The translations under genes were made by a program, and so were the position numbers. Shown here piece by piece: positions 30,741-41,680 of a stretch of DNA of 64,000 nucleotides (its first letter is position 1; every line of letters begins with the position of its first letter). The stretch is from assembly GCA_964036295.1 (NCBI GenBank), contig OZ038462.1, positions 36,099,180-36,163,179 of the forward strand. Direction: 5' to 3'. This DNA comes from Plumapathes pennacea (Eukaryota; Cnidaria; Anthozoa; Antipatharia; Myriopathidae). The notes beneath the pieces are model-generated. The model worked only from the letters and a program-made list of their open reading frames with translations. It was not told where the DNA came from and made no database searches.

Positions 30741-31660
30741 CCGCATGTTTAGATGAGGCAATATTACACATAAACGCATTATATACATATTTCAGTATGA
30801 TTATATATTTGCTGTCAAGAAGAAATAACATATGATCTCTTTTAAAGGTTCTTTTGGACGAGGTTTTGGTTTCAAAAGGGATTCTTTCCCATATCCTGAA
30901 TCTACATAATCCATAGTTTGTCCTAGACGCTGGTCTGTATACATTGCTATTTGAAGCATATCCAGTAATACTGTAGTTGTGGAATTCTGAAGCAGATGGA
31001 AGTAGTTCAATAAAGGGTTTAGGAATATTTGTTTTGTCATATTTAATTTTATAGACAAGGGTAGAGATGTTAAAGTAGTTAAAGGCATTCTCAAGATTGA
31101 GTATGTCTAGGAGTTTATAATATGGGTCAGTCCTTTCCCTTCTTTTTTGGCAAAAAAGGAGACACATTTAGTTTGCTTTGTTTTGATTATTTGTAATCGG
31201 GATTGACAGGCAGTGCCCCAGCTCATTAGGCTATAGTCGATATACAGGGTATATTATGGTATAATAAAGTTAAGAGTACTAATAGAACATAGTATCTAAG
31301 TTTATTTAAAATACCTGTATTCTTTGCAAGTTTATTACTGACATGTCTTATTTGTGGATCCCATTGCAAGTGATTGTCAATACAAAACATAAATATTTTA
31401 CCTGATCTTTTTCTTCTATGTTACTATGTGTTGATAATTTGGTGCCTTTTTTCTTGGGGAAGTACTAAGCATTAAGTCTTCTTAATAAAGTTAATTGAGA
31501 GTTTATTCACAGCACAATATTCTAAAGCATTTGTGAGTTTATCATTCACAGCTCTTTCCAATTCATTTAGGTCTCTTGAAGATTACAAAATATTGGTATC
31601 ATCTGCAAATATTTCTTCACAATCTTATCTTCTACATTGCATAAACTTTCCAAACTACTG
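30715..31660 (-). mobile_element. Non-LTR retrotransposon reverse-transcriptase fragment
   Basis: Minus-strand translation shows an FADDTNI motif (YADD-box catalytic site of reverse transcriptase, codons at 31598-31609). Downstream come a stop, typical text for this protein's C-terminal part (NHLQWDPQIRHVSNKL, then YSLMSWG), and a terminal segment with HNYSITGYAS, RTNYG and a basic TSSKRTFKRD region. Frames are broken by stops and shifts. The pattern fits a CR1/jockey-like LINE. The 5' part is missing, so this is a dead, truncated copy. Confidence 0.85.
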
Positions 31661-31935
31661 TATACTCTCTTAACAAAAAGGAATAATACTGGAGACTTCT
31701 TTGTAGAAACCCAGAATTGTATTTAATCACCAGCTACCTGAGGCTTTTCTAATGAATGAATTTTCGAATTACCACCGCAAAGATTGCAAAATAAAATAAA
31801 ACTAAAACTTAGTGAGGAAGTCTTTTGTCTTGAAAAGTAAACTAGAACAGTAAAGGACATTTTTCATTGAATGCATTGGGCTAATATTCTGATATTCTGA
31901 TATATATTCTAAATGCCATATTTGTAAAACGCATG

Positions 31936-32040
31936 GGACTCAGACCAGTGCTAACCCAGGACTCCTGGAAATCTATTCTCCTCAGGAGTGTGAGAATCGA
32001 ACAAGGACATCAAAATGTATTATTTATAAAGTCCTGTTTA
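31936..32040. repeat. Dispersed repeat (AGTGCTAACCCAGGACTCC family), copy 1
   Basis: About 100 bases with ATTCTCCTCAGGAGTGTGAG and GAACAAGGACATC; related copies at 33,740-33,835 and 41,578-41,680. Function unknown, probably a transposon fragment. Confidence 0.6.
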
Positions 32041-32534
32041 CACTAGGCGGAATTTATCTGGATTCAAGATATTTGTTTCTGGATTTGTAAAAACACTTAC
32101 ACTAGCTTTTGATGAATCCAAACTTACTGGAATCCAGATTTGACAGTGACTGGATTCTTAATCTGGATACTTTGCATACAAAATAGTTTTCAAGTGTAAG
32201 AGTGGGGCTAAAGATTGTCAAAATGAACAACAAAGTAACGTAGACTGATGTTTGCAAGTGCACTTTTAACCTTTTGTAATAAAGTGTATTTTCCTGTACA
32301 ATTTTCTGTGCATATTTCTATTTGGAGTTATCTGGCACCTACTATAAAATAAAGTAATATTAAGGCAACATATACTTTGTTCAATTTGTGAACATTTACC
32401 AACCAAAGTATGTTTTCTGTTATTCTATTGATTCCTCAATGGTTTTTATACATACACATTGTAAAAGAGCAAGAAACTTAAAGTTTCAATATCTATACAA
32501 ACATCAACTTTGAATGAACTTAATTTTCATTAAA
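32041..32534. other. Intergenic DNA, no feature seen
   Basis: AT-rich, with two inverted copies of an ATCTGGATTC-like word near 32,050-32,165. No gene. Confidence 0.4.
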
Positions 32535-33060
32535 GTTAAACTACATTGTTTCGGTGTATGAAATATGCAACAGTTACATAAAAAATAATTTCCATACTCC
32601 ATAAGGATAATTTTTGAAAAACACTTGAAAATTGCCAAAAAAACTGTACACCATTTTGGGTGATGTCATCGACCCCCAACAAAGCCCCTCAAAGGTAGTA
32701 ACCCCCCAATAGACCTATATTGTACATAACACAACACTCTATCGACCTAAGCTAAAATTTGTCTCTTTTAACCTAATACAAGAAAAACCCAGGGGAGGGG
32801 ATCCATCCACCAGTCCAGGGGTTCCACCAGAAAAATATCATACAGTATATAGGGAACTTGGCTTTTGACACCTTACTCAAATAAAACCTGATTAAACTAT
32901 AAATTATCATTAAAACGCTCATACATTTGCCTTTAAAAGGTTGAGAGAATCTGCATTTTGAGCTAGAGAGTAAAAGGGTTGGCTGGAAAAGAAAATAGTA
33001 ATTCATGACTTATCTCATGTTGATGAATAGTCCATTTTGACAGTCTCACTTCAAGCACTT
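32535..33060. repeat. Large duplicated repeat, copy 1
   Basis: Matches 40,845-41,405 with small indels (AGACCTATATTGTACATAAC, ACACTCTATCGACCTAAGCT, GGGAACTTGGCTTTTGACACC). Part recurs inverted at 48,520-48,720. It is the left end of a segmental duplication that also carries the CRP genes. Confidence 0.75.
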
Positions 33061-33195
33061 TTTTCTAACCAGTGGCCATGATTAATCCAGCCAGCTTCAC
33101 TACTTATCTGTTTAATTTTATTTTTTCTAAAATGTATTTCTTCTATCAGGCTTTCAAGTATTCACACTCTGTAACAAATATAAAATTGAAAGCTA

Positions 33196-33427
33196 CAATC
33201 ATGGTCAAAATTGTTGGGACGATTTCAAGTTTACCCCCTCCCCCCCATTCAATGTTGGGTAGTTGAGCATGGTTTGGCTTATAGCTGCACCACGGGCCAA
33301 CATTGAATGGAGGGGAGGGGGAGGGACTTAAAAACAAGAAATATGAAACCCCCATAGGTTTTACGGATTTACATTGTGCTCCGGATGTGCATAAGAGGAG
33401 CGTCCCAACGACTTTTGACCATGATTG
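33196..33427. mobile_element. Tc1/mariner-type MITE
   Basis: A 232-bp element flanked by TA on both sides. Terminal inverted repeats begin CAATCATGGTCAAAA and continue GTTGGGACG; the right end is the inverted copy. A second inverted pair lies inside (CATTCAATGTTGG with CCAACATTGAATG). No coding capacity. Absent from the paired segment near 41,405. Confidence 0.8.
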
Positions 33428-33739
33428 TAGCAATGTAACATATGAGACGACACTTGTTTACATTATTATTGCGGTTTTGTTCATAGCATGTTCAGTCCAT
33501 TTGTGACCAACAACCTTTATCCTCAGGACTATTTCAGTGTATAAATTTTCATTCCTAGTATACTGTACATTTGCCATTGCAAGACAAAGACTGCATAATC
33601 CAATGGAAGAAACATTTCAACAGGCACCGTATGATAAGCCAAAGCATTTTGATGACTGTCCACACAGGCTCGCCATGGTGCCGTCTTTGCAGCGCCTTGG
33701 CACACCGCTTATACATGCTTACCCAGCATAAAAATACCA

Positions 33740-33835
33740 TTGGGACTGACCAATACTAAGCCAGGACTCCAAACCAAAACTATTCTCCTCGGGAGTGTGA
33801 GAATTGTACGAGGACATCAGATGTATTATAAGGTC
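33740..33835. repeat. Dispersed repeat, copy 2
   Basis: GGGACTGACCAATACTAAGC then CCAGGACTCCAAACC; paired with 41,578-41,680 in the segmental duplication. Confidence 0.65.
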
Positions 33836-34568
33836 TTAATTATATTGGACACTTAAAATCCCATAGCAACCACTGCATACTTCTTAATTTCTTAAATTGT
33901 CCTTTAAGGATCAGTTCAATTAGTTTGAAAAATACAATGTATATACAAGAAACAGCAATTATTTACTTTCCTCATGTACAATATAATTAACACATAACAG
34001 GACTACATGCTGTACACTGTAATATTGTACTTAGACTGGTATGAATAAACTCTGTCTGTCTGTCAATTTGGAAATAACTGAATTCAAAAAATTCCTCTGA
34101 CTGCCAAATTGGACTCAGCCGTCTTCAGAATTTTTCTCATCCAATTATTTGCAAATTGGACAGCTTTGTAGTCCTATTACATAAATTTTCAAGTTCGCCC
34201 GCCGCATAGCTCTTGACAATGCAAGTTTTCTTTCTGAATTACCTCCTGCATTTCACCACATGGCTTGGACGCTCGATGATCATTCTTCAACATCCATAAT
34301 GAGTCTTCAATCTCCTTCCGTATCCGACGTCCTCTGTAGTTATGCGACTCATCCCTTTCAGTGATGTCTTGATATGAGCGAGAAAGACTCAACCGGCACT
34401 CCCAACATATTTTAAAATGGCCGTCAAAATAATAATGTGGAGAAAAAGAGTCATGTAGCAGTCAATAATGGGTGCCTAGCGTCCAGACCTTGCTCGGCCT
34501 CCGGCTCCGAAACGAGGTTTGTCGTGACCGTGTAATGAACAAGCACACGCCAAAAGAGAAAGATTAGG
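33836..34568. other. Downstream flank of CRP1
   Basis: Matches 41,680-42,367. A TCTG tandem near 34,050 may be a retroelement tail. No gene. Confidence 0.5.
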
Positions 34569-34574
34569 TTTATT
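34569..34574 (-). terminator. AATAAA polyadenylation signal of CRP1
   Basis: Minus-strand AATAAA about 100 bases after the CRP1 stop; the same signal sits after CRP2 at 42368. Confidence 0.55.
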
Positions 34575-34672
34575 TGTGCTACAGCAAATCTAAGTACTTT
34601 TTCATTCTCATTACAGTCAGTCTGAGCCAGTTAACTGAACGTGGGTTTTGCTTCTTGTATTTGATGGTCTTC

Positions 34673-35576
34673 TCAGTGCGTCCACTGAGCCTCTGTCACT
34701 GGACGAAATAACGGTAGACACCTAAAGTCACAGTTGCAGCGGCATGGCTGACAAAACGTATTGCCAGGACACTTCTCCTTCATGAATCTGACATCGCATG
34801 GACTGACGAAACAATACACTGAAACTTTGCACTTCCAACATTCGACTGAAATTGAAATTGAGTACGTTTCAGTTCGGACATACACAGAAACATCCCGGCT
34901 TATGTTTCAATATCTAAGATGTTATTACTCTGAAAATGGCTAATCAACACTCCTAGCAGTACTTTGTTGACTTAATACAAAACATTGCGAAAATTGTTCG
35001 CGACATTCGTATCTGTTACCAAAGTAAACGATGATAACTGAGTATACGTACCTATTCGCTTAAAACTACAGTATTCAGGGCTTACTACCAAGATAAGTAT
35101 TACTAAATAATAATGCCGAGGGTATTAATTATCCTTTTAGCGTAAAAAGAAACCAAAAATATCAACACGAGGGTTCTGATAAAGAATCAATAATAATATC
35201 TATAGCAAGAAACAAAAATAGATGAAATCAGACACCAGTTATGTTAAACAGACGGGGGAAAATGCTACTATCACAATTATACGTCCAGAAAGAAAGATTT
35301 GCTTACCATTGTAAGGGACAGGCTGGTACGGGAGTTTCGGAACCTACAAAGAGAAAGCAAATGGATGAACACGGAACAAGGTTAACATACCTCGTCGTTT
35401 CGACCAGTTAAATGCCGGTGTGTTATCAAGTTCGGTTCGTTTGCCGTCATTCTGATAGTCACATTAAAGATTATGAAGCAGTACAAGCAAGGAAATACTT
35501 TTATCTCATGACTTACCTGTATCGCTTGGGCCGTGAAAACACAAGTGAGAACCAAGATCAACAAAAACGCCCTCCT
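34673..35576 (-). pseudogene. Secreted ten-cysteine peptide gene with lost start codon (CRP1)
   Basis: Three exons on the minus strand: 35517-35576 (signal peptide), 35307-35343 (37 nt) and 34673-34845 (cysteine-rich). Introns are GT-AG, in phase 0 and phase 1. The last exon has ten cysteines with spacing C-x2-C-x5-C-x4-C-x8-C-x5-C-x2-C-x-C-x-C-x3-C, identical to CRP2. The codon aligned with the CRP2 ATG is AGG, and no other Met precedes the signal sequence in that exon. The frames are otherwise intact, with a C-terminus nine residues longer than in CRP2. It may be a recent pseudogene, or translation may begin in an unseen 5' exon (an acceptor-like GCAG lies just upstream, as in CRP2). Confidence 0.72.
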
Positions 35577-35619
35577 GTTGAGCTGACACAATTTTCTCAC
35601 TCTGCATGACGAGCCGCAC

Positions 35620-35904
35620 GCCTTGACAACGGCCTTTCGGTGGGGACAAATTGTCCCCACCGCCCGTGGAGTGCGGTCTGCTTGGTATGAATGACAGAGG
35701 TGTAAACTCCAAACCATTAGCACAGTCGGTTTGCCGATAATCACTTTGTCCTGAATTAGAAATTGTAATTTTAGCCGGCAATCGTACTCTGGGGTGCCTT
35801 TCTCACTCTACAACAGAAGTCGCGCTTATGTGGCGAAAATTATCAGTCGGCATCTAAGGAAAGAGCTTGATGCCCAGTAAAAAAAATCTTATTAGTTTTC
35901 CGCC
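35620..35904. other. Upstream region of CRP1
   Basis: Contains a GGGGACAATTTGTCCCC palindrome near 35,641. No gene. Confidence 0.4.
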
Positions 35905-37050
35905 AGTCACAAACAATGTCATTGATTTGACTTCACTTCCGTGCAATATTTCCTCACAAAGATTCGCGCCGAAACACGCACTTCCTGAGAACATTACAGT
36001 GGTCAGGTAGTCGCCGAAACACTCAATGAATGGTTTCTATGCACCGCAATCAAAAAGCTATAATATGTCAATCTCTTCCCTGTTATGTCACGTTATCGAG
36101 TTTTATGACTGAATCAGCTGCTAGCAGACATAGTGCCGAATCGAAAATCAATTTTTGTAAATCCGAATTTCAAATTAGATGCTGAAGCCGTTATCAAAAT
36201 CTTACAAAAGACTGTTTCAAGTTTAGTTATCAGTGAAAAATGTCCCGCGGTATTAATCCAATAACAGTCGATTCAATCAGGCTCATCCACATCAGGCAAC
36301 TCTCAGCTGTCATGAAATCAGCATGATAGTATCCAGTTCCTGTTTTAGGAATAAAATTACATTCGCGGGGCATTACTATTTTACGCGGGAAGGACAAGAG
36401 GCAGGATTGAGAGGGTTAGCGAATCACTTGTGTAGTGGTATAATCGGTTGAGGGTAAGCTATTGCTATTTCAGTTAATCCGTGAGATTTATTCGGGCCGA
36501 ATTCCCGTGTGTACGTTCTGGCCACATGTTTGGTTTTGTGGCCGGATCTTGCTCTGTAATTGTTTAGCTGCAAATTTCAGGATGGGTAGATATATTAGTT
36601 TAGACTTATGTTTCTTGAAGTACGGCTACTATTACTGCGAAATACTATAATTTCGGATACATATTTTACGACTTCGGTTATTACCTGACCTGGCAGAATC
36701 TTAGTGCAGCAATGTTCTGAGGAAGTGTGTGTTTCGGCACGAATCTTTGTGAAGGAACATTGTATGGAAGTGAAGTCAAATTCAGGTAAAATAGCTTGTA
36801 GCCGTCCAGTTTCAGCAGTCTTCTTGTCGTTGCGATCGTAACTCCAACAAAACAAGTAAGATCTCGCCTGTGCGAAGTAAACATCTCGGCTTTTTTTGGA
36901 CCAAATTTCAGCCATTTGGGATCTTTCTATTACTACCTGACTAGACAGAATCTTAGTTGCTGCAATGTTCCCAGGAAGTGGATGTTCCGACACGAATCTT
37001 TGGGAGGGAATATTGCACGGAAGTGAAGTCAAAATCAGGTAAAACCGTTT
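35905..37050. repeat. Three copies of a ~120-bp repeat, one inverted
   Basis: Copies lie at about 35,905-36,020 (inverted relative to the others), 36,675-36,795 and 36,930-37,050. Shared words are CACGAATCTTTG, GGAAGTGAAGTCAAA and ATTACCTGAC/ACTACCTGAC. One minus-strand frame (36595-37092) runs through two copies and reads as an internally repetitive peptide, but I do not regard it as a gene. Confidence 0.65.
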
Positions 37051-38384
37051 TTGTAGTGATTGGCTTTTTTCCAAGACTGATATACGCGTCAATCTTGCTT
37101 ATCAGCTTATTTTGGTAGGATAAAAAGTTGTCAATTTTAATACTCGGCGACGGACGGCTACTTTAAATTTGCGCAATAGCTTAGTGTATCAGCCCATTTG
37201 TCGAAGAAAAAATGACAAACTTTGAAGAGACTCAAAAAATACAGCAAAACAGCCCCAAAGCTCAGTGAATTCTTGATATCCGGTTTTCACAAAGCAGCTC
37301 AGCAGGCTGGCGTTTGCCCCACGGGAAACATTCTCACCCCAAGGATCGAGGCGCTTGCGTGCTGTTTTGCTTACACCTTTGTTCGCCGCAGTTAATTGGG
37401 ATTAAAACAGCTTGGTTAGCAACGGGTACTTACGGCTCAACCCGGCTGCGGCTCCTCATGAAACGGCAATAACTGTTCAGTGAGATTTTAGTCCACCTTG
37501 AATCGCACGTTACTCAAAAAATTGACTTTACCTTGTAGAAAGAGCTAAATTTGTGCGCTTCTAGTGTGTTAGTCTCTTGTAAAGCACTTAAAGACGTTTG
37601 TATACGTAGCTAAATGATATTGGCTTTGAACTGAGCCTTCGATGACTGACACATGAGACTCTAAAGTATTCGGTATCACAGTATCACGTGCTTGATACCA
37701 CGTTCTCTGTGCATGTTATCTTTTTATTACTTCTTGGTCAAAAGCTATCGACTCTTTCCCGTTAATTAATTAGCTTAGACTCTCCACCCGCAAAGGGCAT
37801 GCGACAAAATGGTAAAAGTGGGGTCCAAGCTCTTTCTTTTCTTTGCGTCCCGCATGCCCTTTCCAAATTCTCACTCGCCATTGATCCCGGTCAGCTTCAT
37901 TCTTCTAAATTCTGTGTGCAAACTTAAAAGTAACTGAATGATATTCGCTTTTAACTGAGCCTTCGCTGACTGACACATAAGACTCTTAAGTATTCAGTAT
38001 CACAAGGCACATGACTATTTATTACAGACGGTGGAAGTCGAACAATCACCGTGGCAAATTTCACCTTTTAAAATAACAGGATTGTAGTTTTCAGAATCCA
38101 AGTTTTGACCAGATGACGACGCACAATACAATAGAAAGTGCAATATTCGCACTCTATAAAGACTGCTCTGTACAGTGTACTTTGAAATCATTGAAGACGT
38201 AACAATAGAGTTTTTAACGTACAGTACGCGTATCCTATTTTAAAGTCGTGTGGTCATTCCTGTATTTCAACAATCGCCGTATATTTTGTCGTTTGATGTC
38301 CCGGGAACTGTGATGAAGGCCAAGTACGATTATATTGTGACCTTTTGGCTAGTTTTCAAAGTTATTTCAGAGTGCCTTCGTGCA
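37051..38384. other. CRP-type promoter-like segments and intergenic DNA
   Basis: The block 37,490-37,860 resembles both 43,560-43,800 (upstream of CRP2) and 45,450-45,640 (inside CRP3). The words CCTTCG(A/C)TGACTGACACAT and CTCTCCACCCGCAAAGGGCA recur, and 37,920-38,020 repeats the first again. These look like upstream or intronic pieces of lost or rearranged CRP copies. No exon was found here. Confidence 0.45.
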
Positions 38385-38624
38385 AGATTGTGCGGTTGGC
38401 TATTATGCAGTCATCGCCTTTGGCAACAGATAACTATGTGTCAGAAAATAAAGAATTGTACAGAAAAAAAAATCATCGCCAGAAATTTCAGACATCCGGT
38501 TGCGCCATCTTGGAAAAGACATCAGGTTTCACGCTGAGAGCTGCTCAAGAAATAATGGGATCTAATAATAAATTGCGCTTTTCGCTTAACTGAAGCACGT
38601 TCGTAAAAATGTTTGGGTAACTAT

Positions 38625-38733
38625 GTCATATCCTCATGAAAGTAAACTATAGTAATTAAAAATGTCAAACTGCAAGCGCCAGATGCCATTTTCGGCATAA
38701 AATATAAAACATTCAATTTGGTCGGTAAACGTT
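38625..38733 (+). promoter_or_regulatory. C-type conserved upstream block (C6)
   Basis: CATGAAAGTAAACTATAGTA, then GATGCCATTTTCGGCAT hairpin and TTTGGTCGGTAAACGTTTTA. C-leader homology begins already near 38,385, marking the left edge of the moved C unit. Confidence 0.5.
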
Positions 38734-38918
38734 TTACATTACTTTGTAAATTACTTTTACTATACTGGATCATTTAATACGTTGCACGTCAGGTGTGGCA
38801 TTAAACATAAAATATATTAAATATTTTAATGTTCATGCAAGATCTATTTATGAACACAAAATAAGAATTGTATTTAGTCTTGCTGGAGCTGCGGAACGTA
38901 AAAGAAAAACATAGCAGC

Positions 38919-39878
38919 ATGATGAAGTTCTTAAACAAGTCTGGGAACGACATAGGAAAAGACGAGTCATTGAGTCCTGGGTACTTGGGGTGGTCTATCT
39001 CCATTTTATTGGAGGGAGCTTTAATCATTATTGGAAATACTCTTACTATGGTTGTGTTCTGGAGAAGACGATTCGTGCTGAAGAGAACTGCATATCTCCT
39101 CATCAATCTGGCGGTTGCTGATTTTCTAGTCGGTGTTGTGGTCATGGCTACTGGTACAATCCAAATTTCTGGCATACGGTTAAGGTGGCTAGTAGATGAA
39201 ATTAACATTTTCGCTTCCGTTGCCTCCATATGTTCCTTAACAGCTGTTGCTGTAGAAAGAGCATTTGCGATTGCAAAACCATTGAAGCATCGAACTGCAC
39301 CTACATCGTATTACTACCATGCAGTCTGTATCGTATGGGTGATGGCGATATTGTTTGCTGTTTTTGGATCACTGGAGAATTTCATCAAATTACGTGCCAT
39401 CGATTTCACTCAAGTGTTCATACTTTCTATATTTCTTCTAATCATCTGCATGTCCTACACCATAATATGGTGGTTTACATCAAAACGATCCAAGGAACAC
39501 TCGGAAAGAGGCCGGCAAAACAGAAAACTAGCGACAACTTTATTTATTGTGACATTTCTCTCGATTCTTACTTGGTCCCCGATACAAGTTACGATCATGT
39601 TAGAATGGCGTAAAGACAGTAGGTCGAGTGTTTTGCTCTTAAACAGTGCGTTCTTATTTCTCTTATTTGCAAACTCCCTTATTAATCCATTCGTGTACGT
39701 TCTGAGAATGCCTGAATTCCGAAGGGAAATAACAAAACTTTTGTGCAGAGGAGAATGCCAGGGTCATCGAGAAGTGCTGCCAATGGCAAATGCTAACTAT
39801 GGTGGAGTGATTTTGATATCCATAGAAATTGTATTTTTGAAAGGAGCCTCTTCGAAAGACTCTGCTTTTACTAAATAG
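38919..39878 (+). CDS. Intronless class A GPCR, subfamily C, detached copy (C6)
   Basis: A 319-residue receptor (tandem ATG at 38919 and 38922; the first aligns with C5). The N-terminus MMKFLNKSGNDIGKDES has one sequon (NKS). TM1 has IGNTLTMVVFW, TM2 LINLAVADFLVG, TM3 ASICSLTAVAVERAFAI, TM6 SILTWSPIQVT, TM7 NSLINPFVYVLRMPEFRREI. The tail LPMANANYGGVILISIEIVF continues about 12 residues past the usual end because the normal stop is replaced. Closest relative is C5. It lies 8 kb beyond the main array, between CRP1 and CRP2. Confidence 0.95.
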   Translation: MMKFLNKSGNDIGKDESLSPGYLGWSISILLEGALIIIGNTLTMVVFWRRRFVLKRTAYLLINLAVADFLVGVVVMATGTIQISGIRLRWLVDEINIFASVASICSLTAVAVERAFAIAKPLKHRTAPTSYYYHAVCIVWVMAILFAVFGSLENFIKLRAIDFTQVFILSIFLLIICMSYTIIWWFTSKRSKEHSERGRQNRKLATTLFIVTFLSILTWSPIQVTIMLEWRKDSRSSVLLLNSAFLFLLFANSLINPFVYVLRMPEFRREITKLLCRGECQGHREVLPMANANYGGVILISIEIVFLKGASSKDSAFTK

Positions 39879-40844
39879 TTCGTGACTCGTGAATTATGTT
39901 TCAGAATCAGAATCATTTTATTTTGTACTATTTTCTTCCATTTTTTTCTTTTACGGATAAAATATAAATCATACAAAAGAATTACAAATAAATAAAAAGA
40001 CACGGTTTGAATTAGTTATGTTTGAATTAGTGTGCGTAGTGGTCAAAGTAGCCGTAGCTTTCGAGTGGCGGCCTCGTGGTTTCCTTGCGCTACTCTCGCT
40101 AAAAGCTAAATAAAGAGCGCTCTGATTGGTTCCCAACCGTGTTTGCATGAGGCTATGTAACATGGAAAGTGTGTTATATTGCTCTGAGGTTGCGCAGTAG
40201 GGACAAATTTTTGGGCTGCTCGATTTTAGTGATGTTCCCGATTCTTCATTTGACCTGAGTTTACGAGAAAAACAAAAAATTATAAGTCTCCAGCAAAGAA
40301 ACGGCAACGACGGTTGTGGCAGAACCAATGATTGATGAAAGTTTATTTGGCGCTAAGCAGAAACACTTCGCTAACACTCGAGTTTCTTTGAAATAACAGC
40401 GGAAAGGATAAGTTCACTGAATTGTTGAACTGAGCAACAGGCAGCTTACAGTGAACATTGAAAACCGAACGATAATTTACAGAACATTTGTACAATCAGT
40501 TGTGATCTCGCCTGCTCGCTATCCACTAAATACAATTCACTGATGAATGCGGTACCTCTTTACTGCACCACAAACGCGAATAAGTACAGTACGTATCGGT
40601 TCATCAAAACTCAGTCCCATTCAAGAATACGTGTAAACAAAAAACGTAAAGTAATTACAAAGTACATACGTGATTGCGGCACTGCAAAACATTCATCCGT
40701 TCAACTCAGTCCGGCAAAGAATCACACCAAAATCAGTTCTGGAAGAGACGTCGGACAAGTGAAGCAGAAAGTTAAATCATAGCGAAGTAGCTTCCAAAAC
40801 CTTACGTTTACATTTAGTGCAGTTCACATCGCTCACTTCATTTG
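39879..40844. other. C6 3' flank
   Basis: The first 220 bases match 30,480-30,740, the flank of the deleted C copy (GTAGTGGTCAAAGTAGCCGT, CCTTGCGCTACT). Beyond 40,100 I see open frames without domains and no gene. Confidence 0.5.
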
Positions 40845-41405
40845 GCATGAAATACGCAATGAAATTATGTTAATAATTTCGATACTCAATAAAGATGATT
40901 TTTGAAAAACACTAAAAAATTGCCAAAAATACACAATTTGTCATCGACCCTCAGCAGAGCCCTTAAAGGGTAAGAACCCCCCAAATAGACCTATATTGTA
41001 CATAACACTACACTCTATCGACCTAAGCTAAAATTTGTCCTATGTAACCTAATACACGAAAACCCCCTCCGGGGAGGGGGAATTTCATCCATCCCCCCAC
41101 CCCCACCCCCTCTTGTACAGTGGAGTGGAGATGGTTTTGCATGTCCTTCAATTTCCCCTTTCAGTTTCTCACCAGAAAAATATTATACAGTATAGGGAAC
41201 TTGGCTTTTGACACCTTGCTCAAATAAAACCTGATTAAACTATAAATTATCGTCAATGTTCATACATTTGCTTCTAAAAGGATGAGAGAATCTGCATTTT
41301 AAGTTAGGGAGTGAAAGGGTCGATTGGAAAAGAAAATAGTAATTCATGACCTATCTCATGTTCATGAACAGTCGATTTTGACAGTTTGACTTCAAACACT
41401 TATTT
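40845..41405. repeat. Large duplicated repeat, copy 2
   Basis: Pair of 32,535-33,060; carries a C-rich run near 41,090-41,110 in addition. Confidence 0.75.
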
Positions 41406-41577
41406 CTAACAAGTGGAAGGAAAGAAATTTCAACAGGTACTGTATGATAATAAGCTGAAGCATTTTGACGACTATCACAGGCTCGCCATGGTGCTGTCTT
41501 GCGGTGCCTTGACACAAGGCTTTGATTACCAGACATGATTACCCACAAGGCATGATTACCCAGCATAAGAATATTAT

Positions 41578-41680
41578 TGGGACTGACCAATACTAAGCCA
41601 GGACTCCAAACCAAAACTATTCCTCCCAGGAGTATGAGAATTGTACGAGGACATCAGATGTATTATAAGGTCTTAATTAT
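41578..41680. repeat. Dispersed repeat, copy 3
   Basis: Pair of 33,740-33,835; both followed by the CRP downstream flank. Confidence 0.65.

Noticed and set aside
36595-37092. 165-codon minus-strand frame across two repeat copies
   Set aside because: Its apparent internal repeat is the DNA repeat itself; treated as a repeat and noted as a finding rather than a gene.
39969-40328. 119-codon minus-strand frame after C6
   Set aside because: Not present in the homologous flank at 30,650-30,740 and without any domain.
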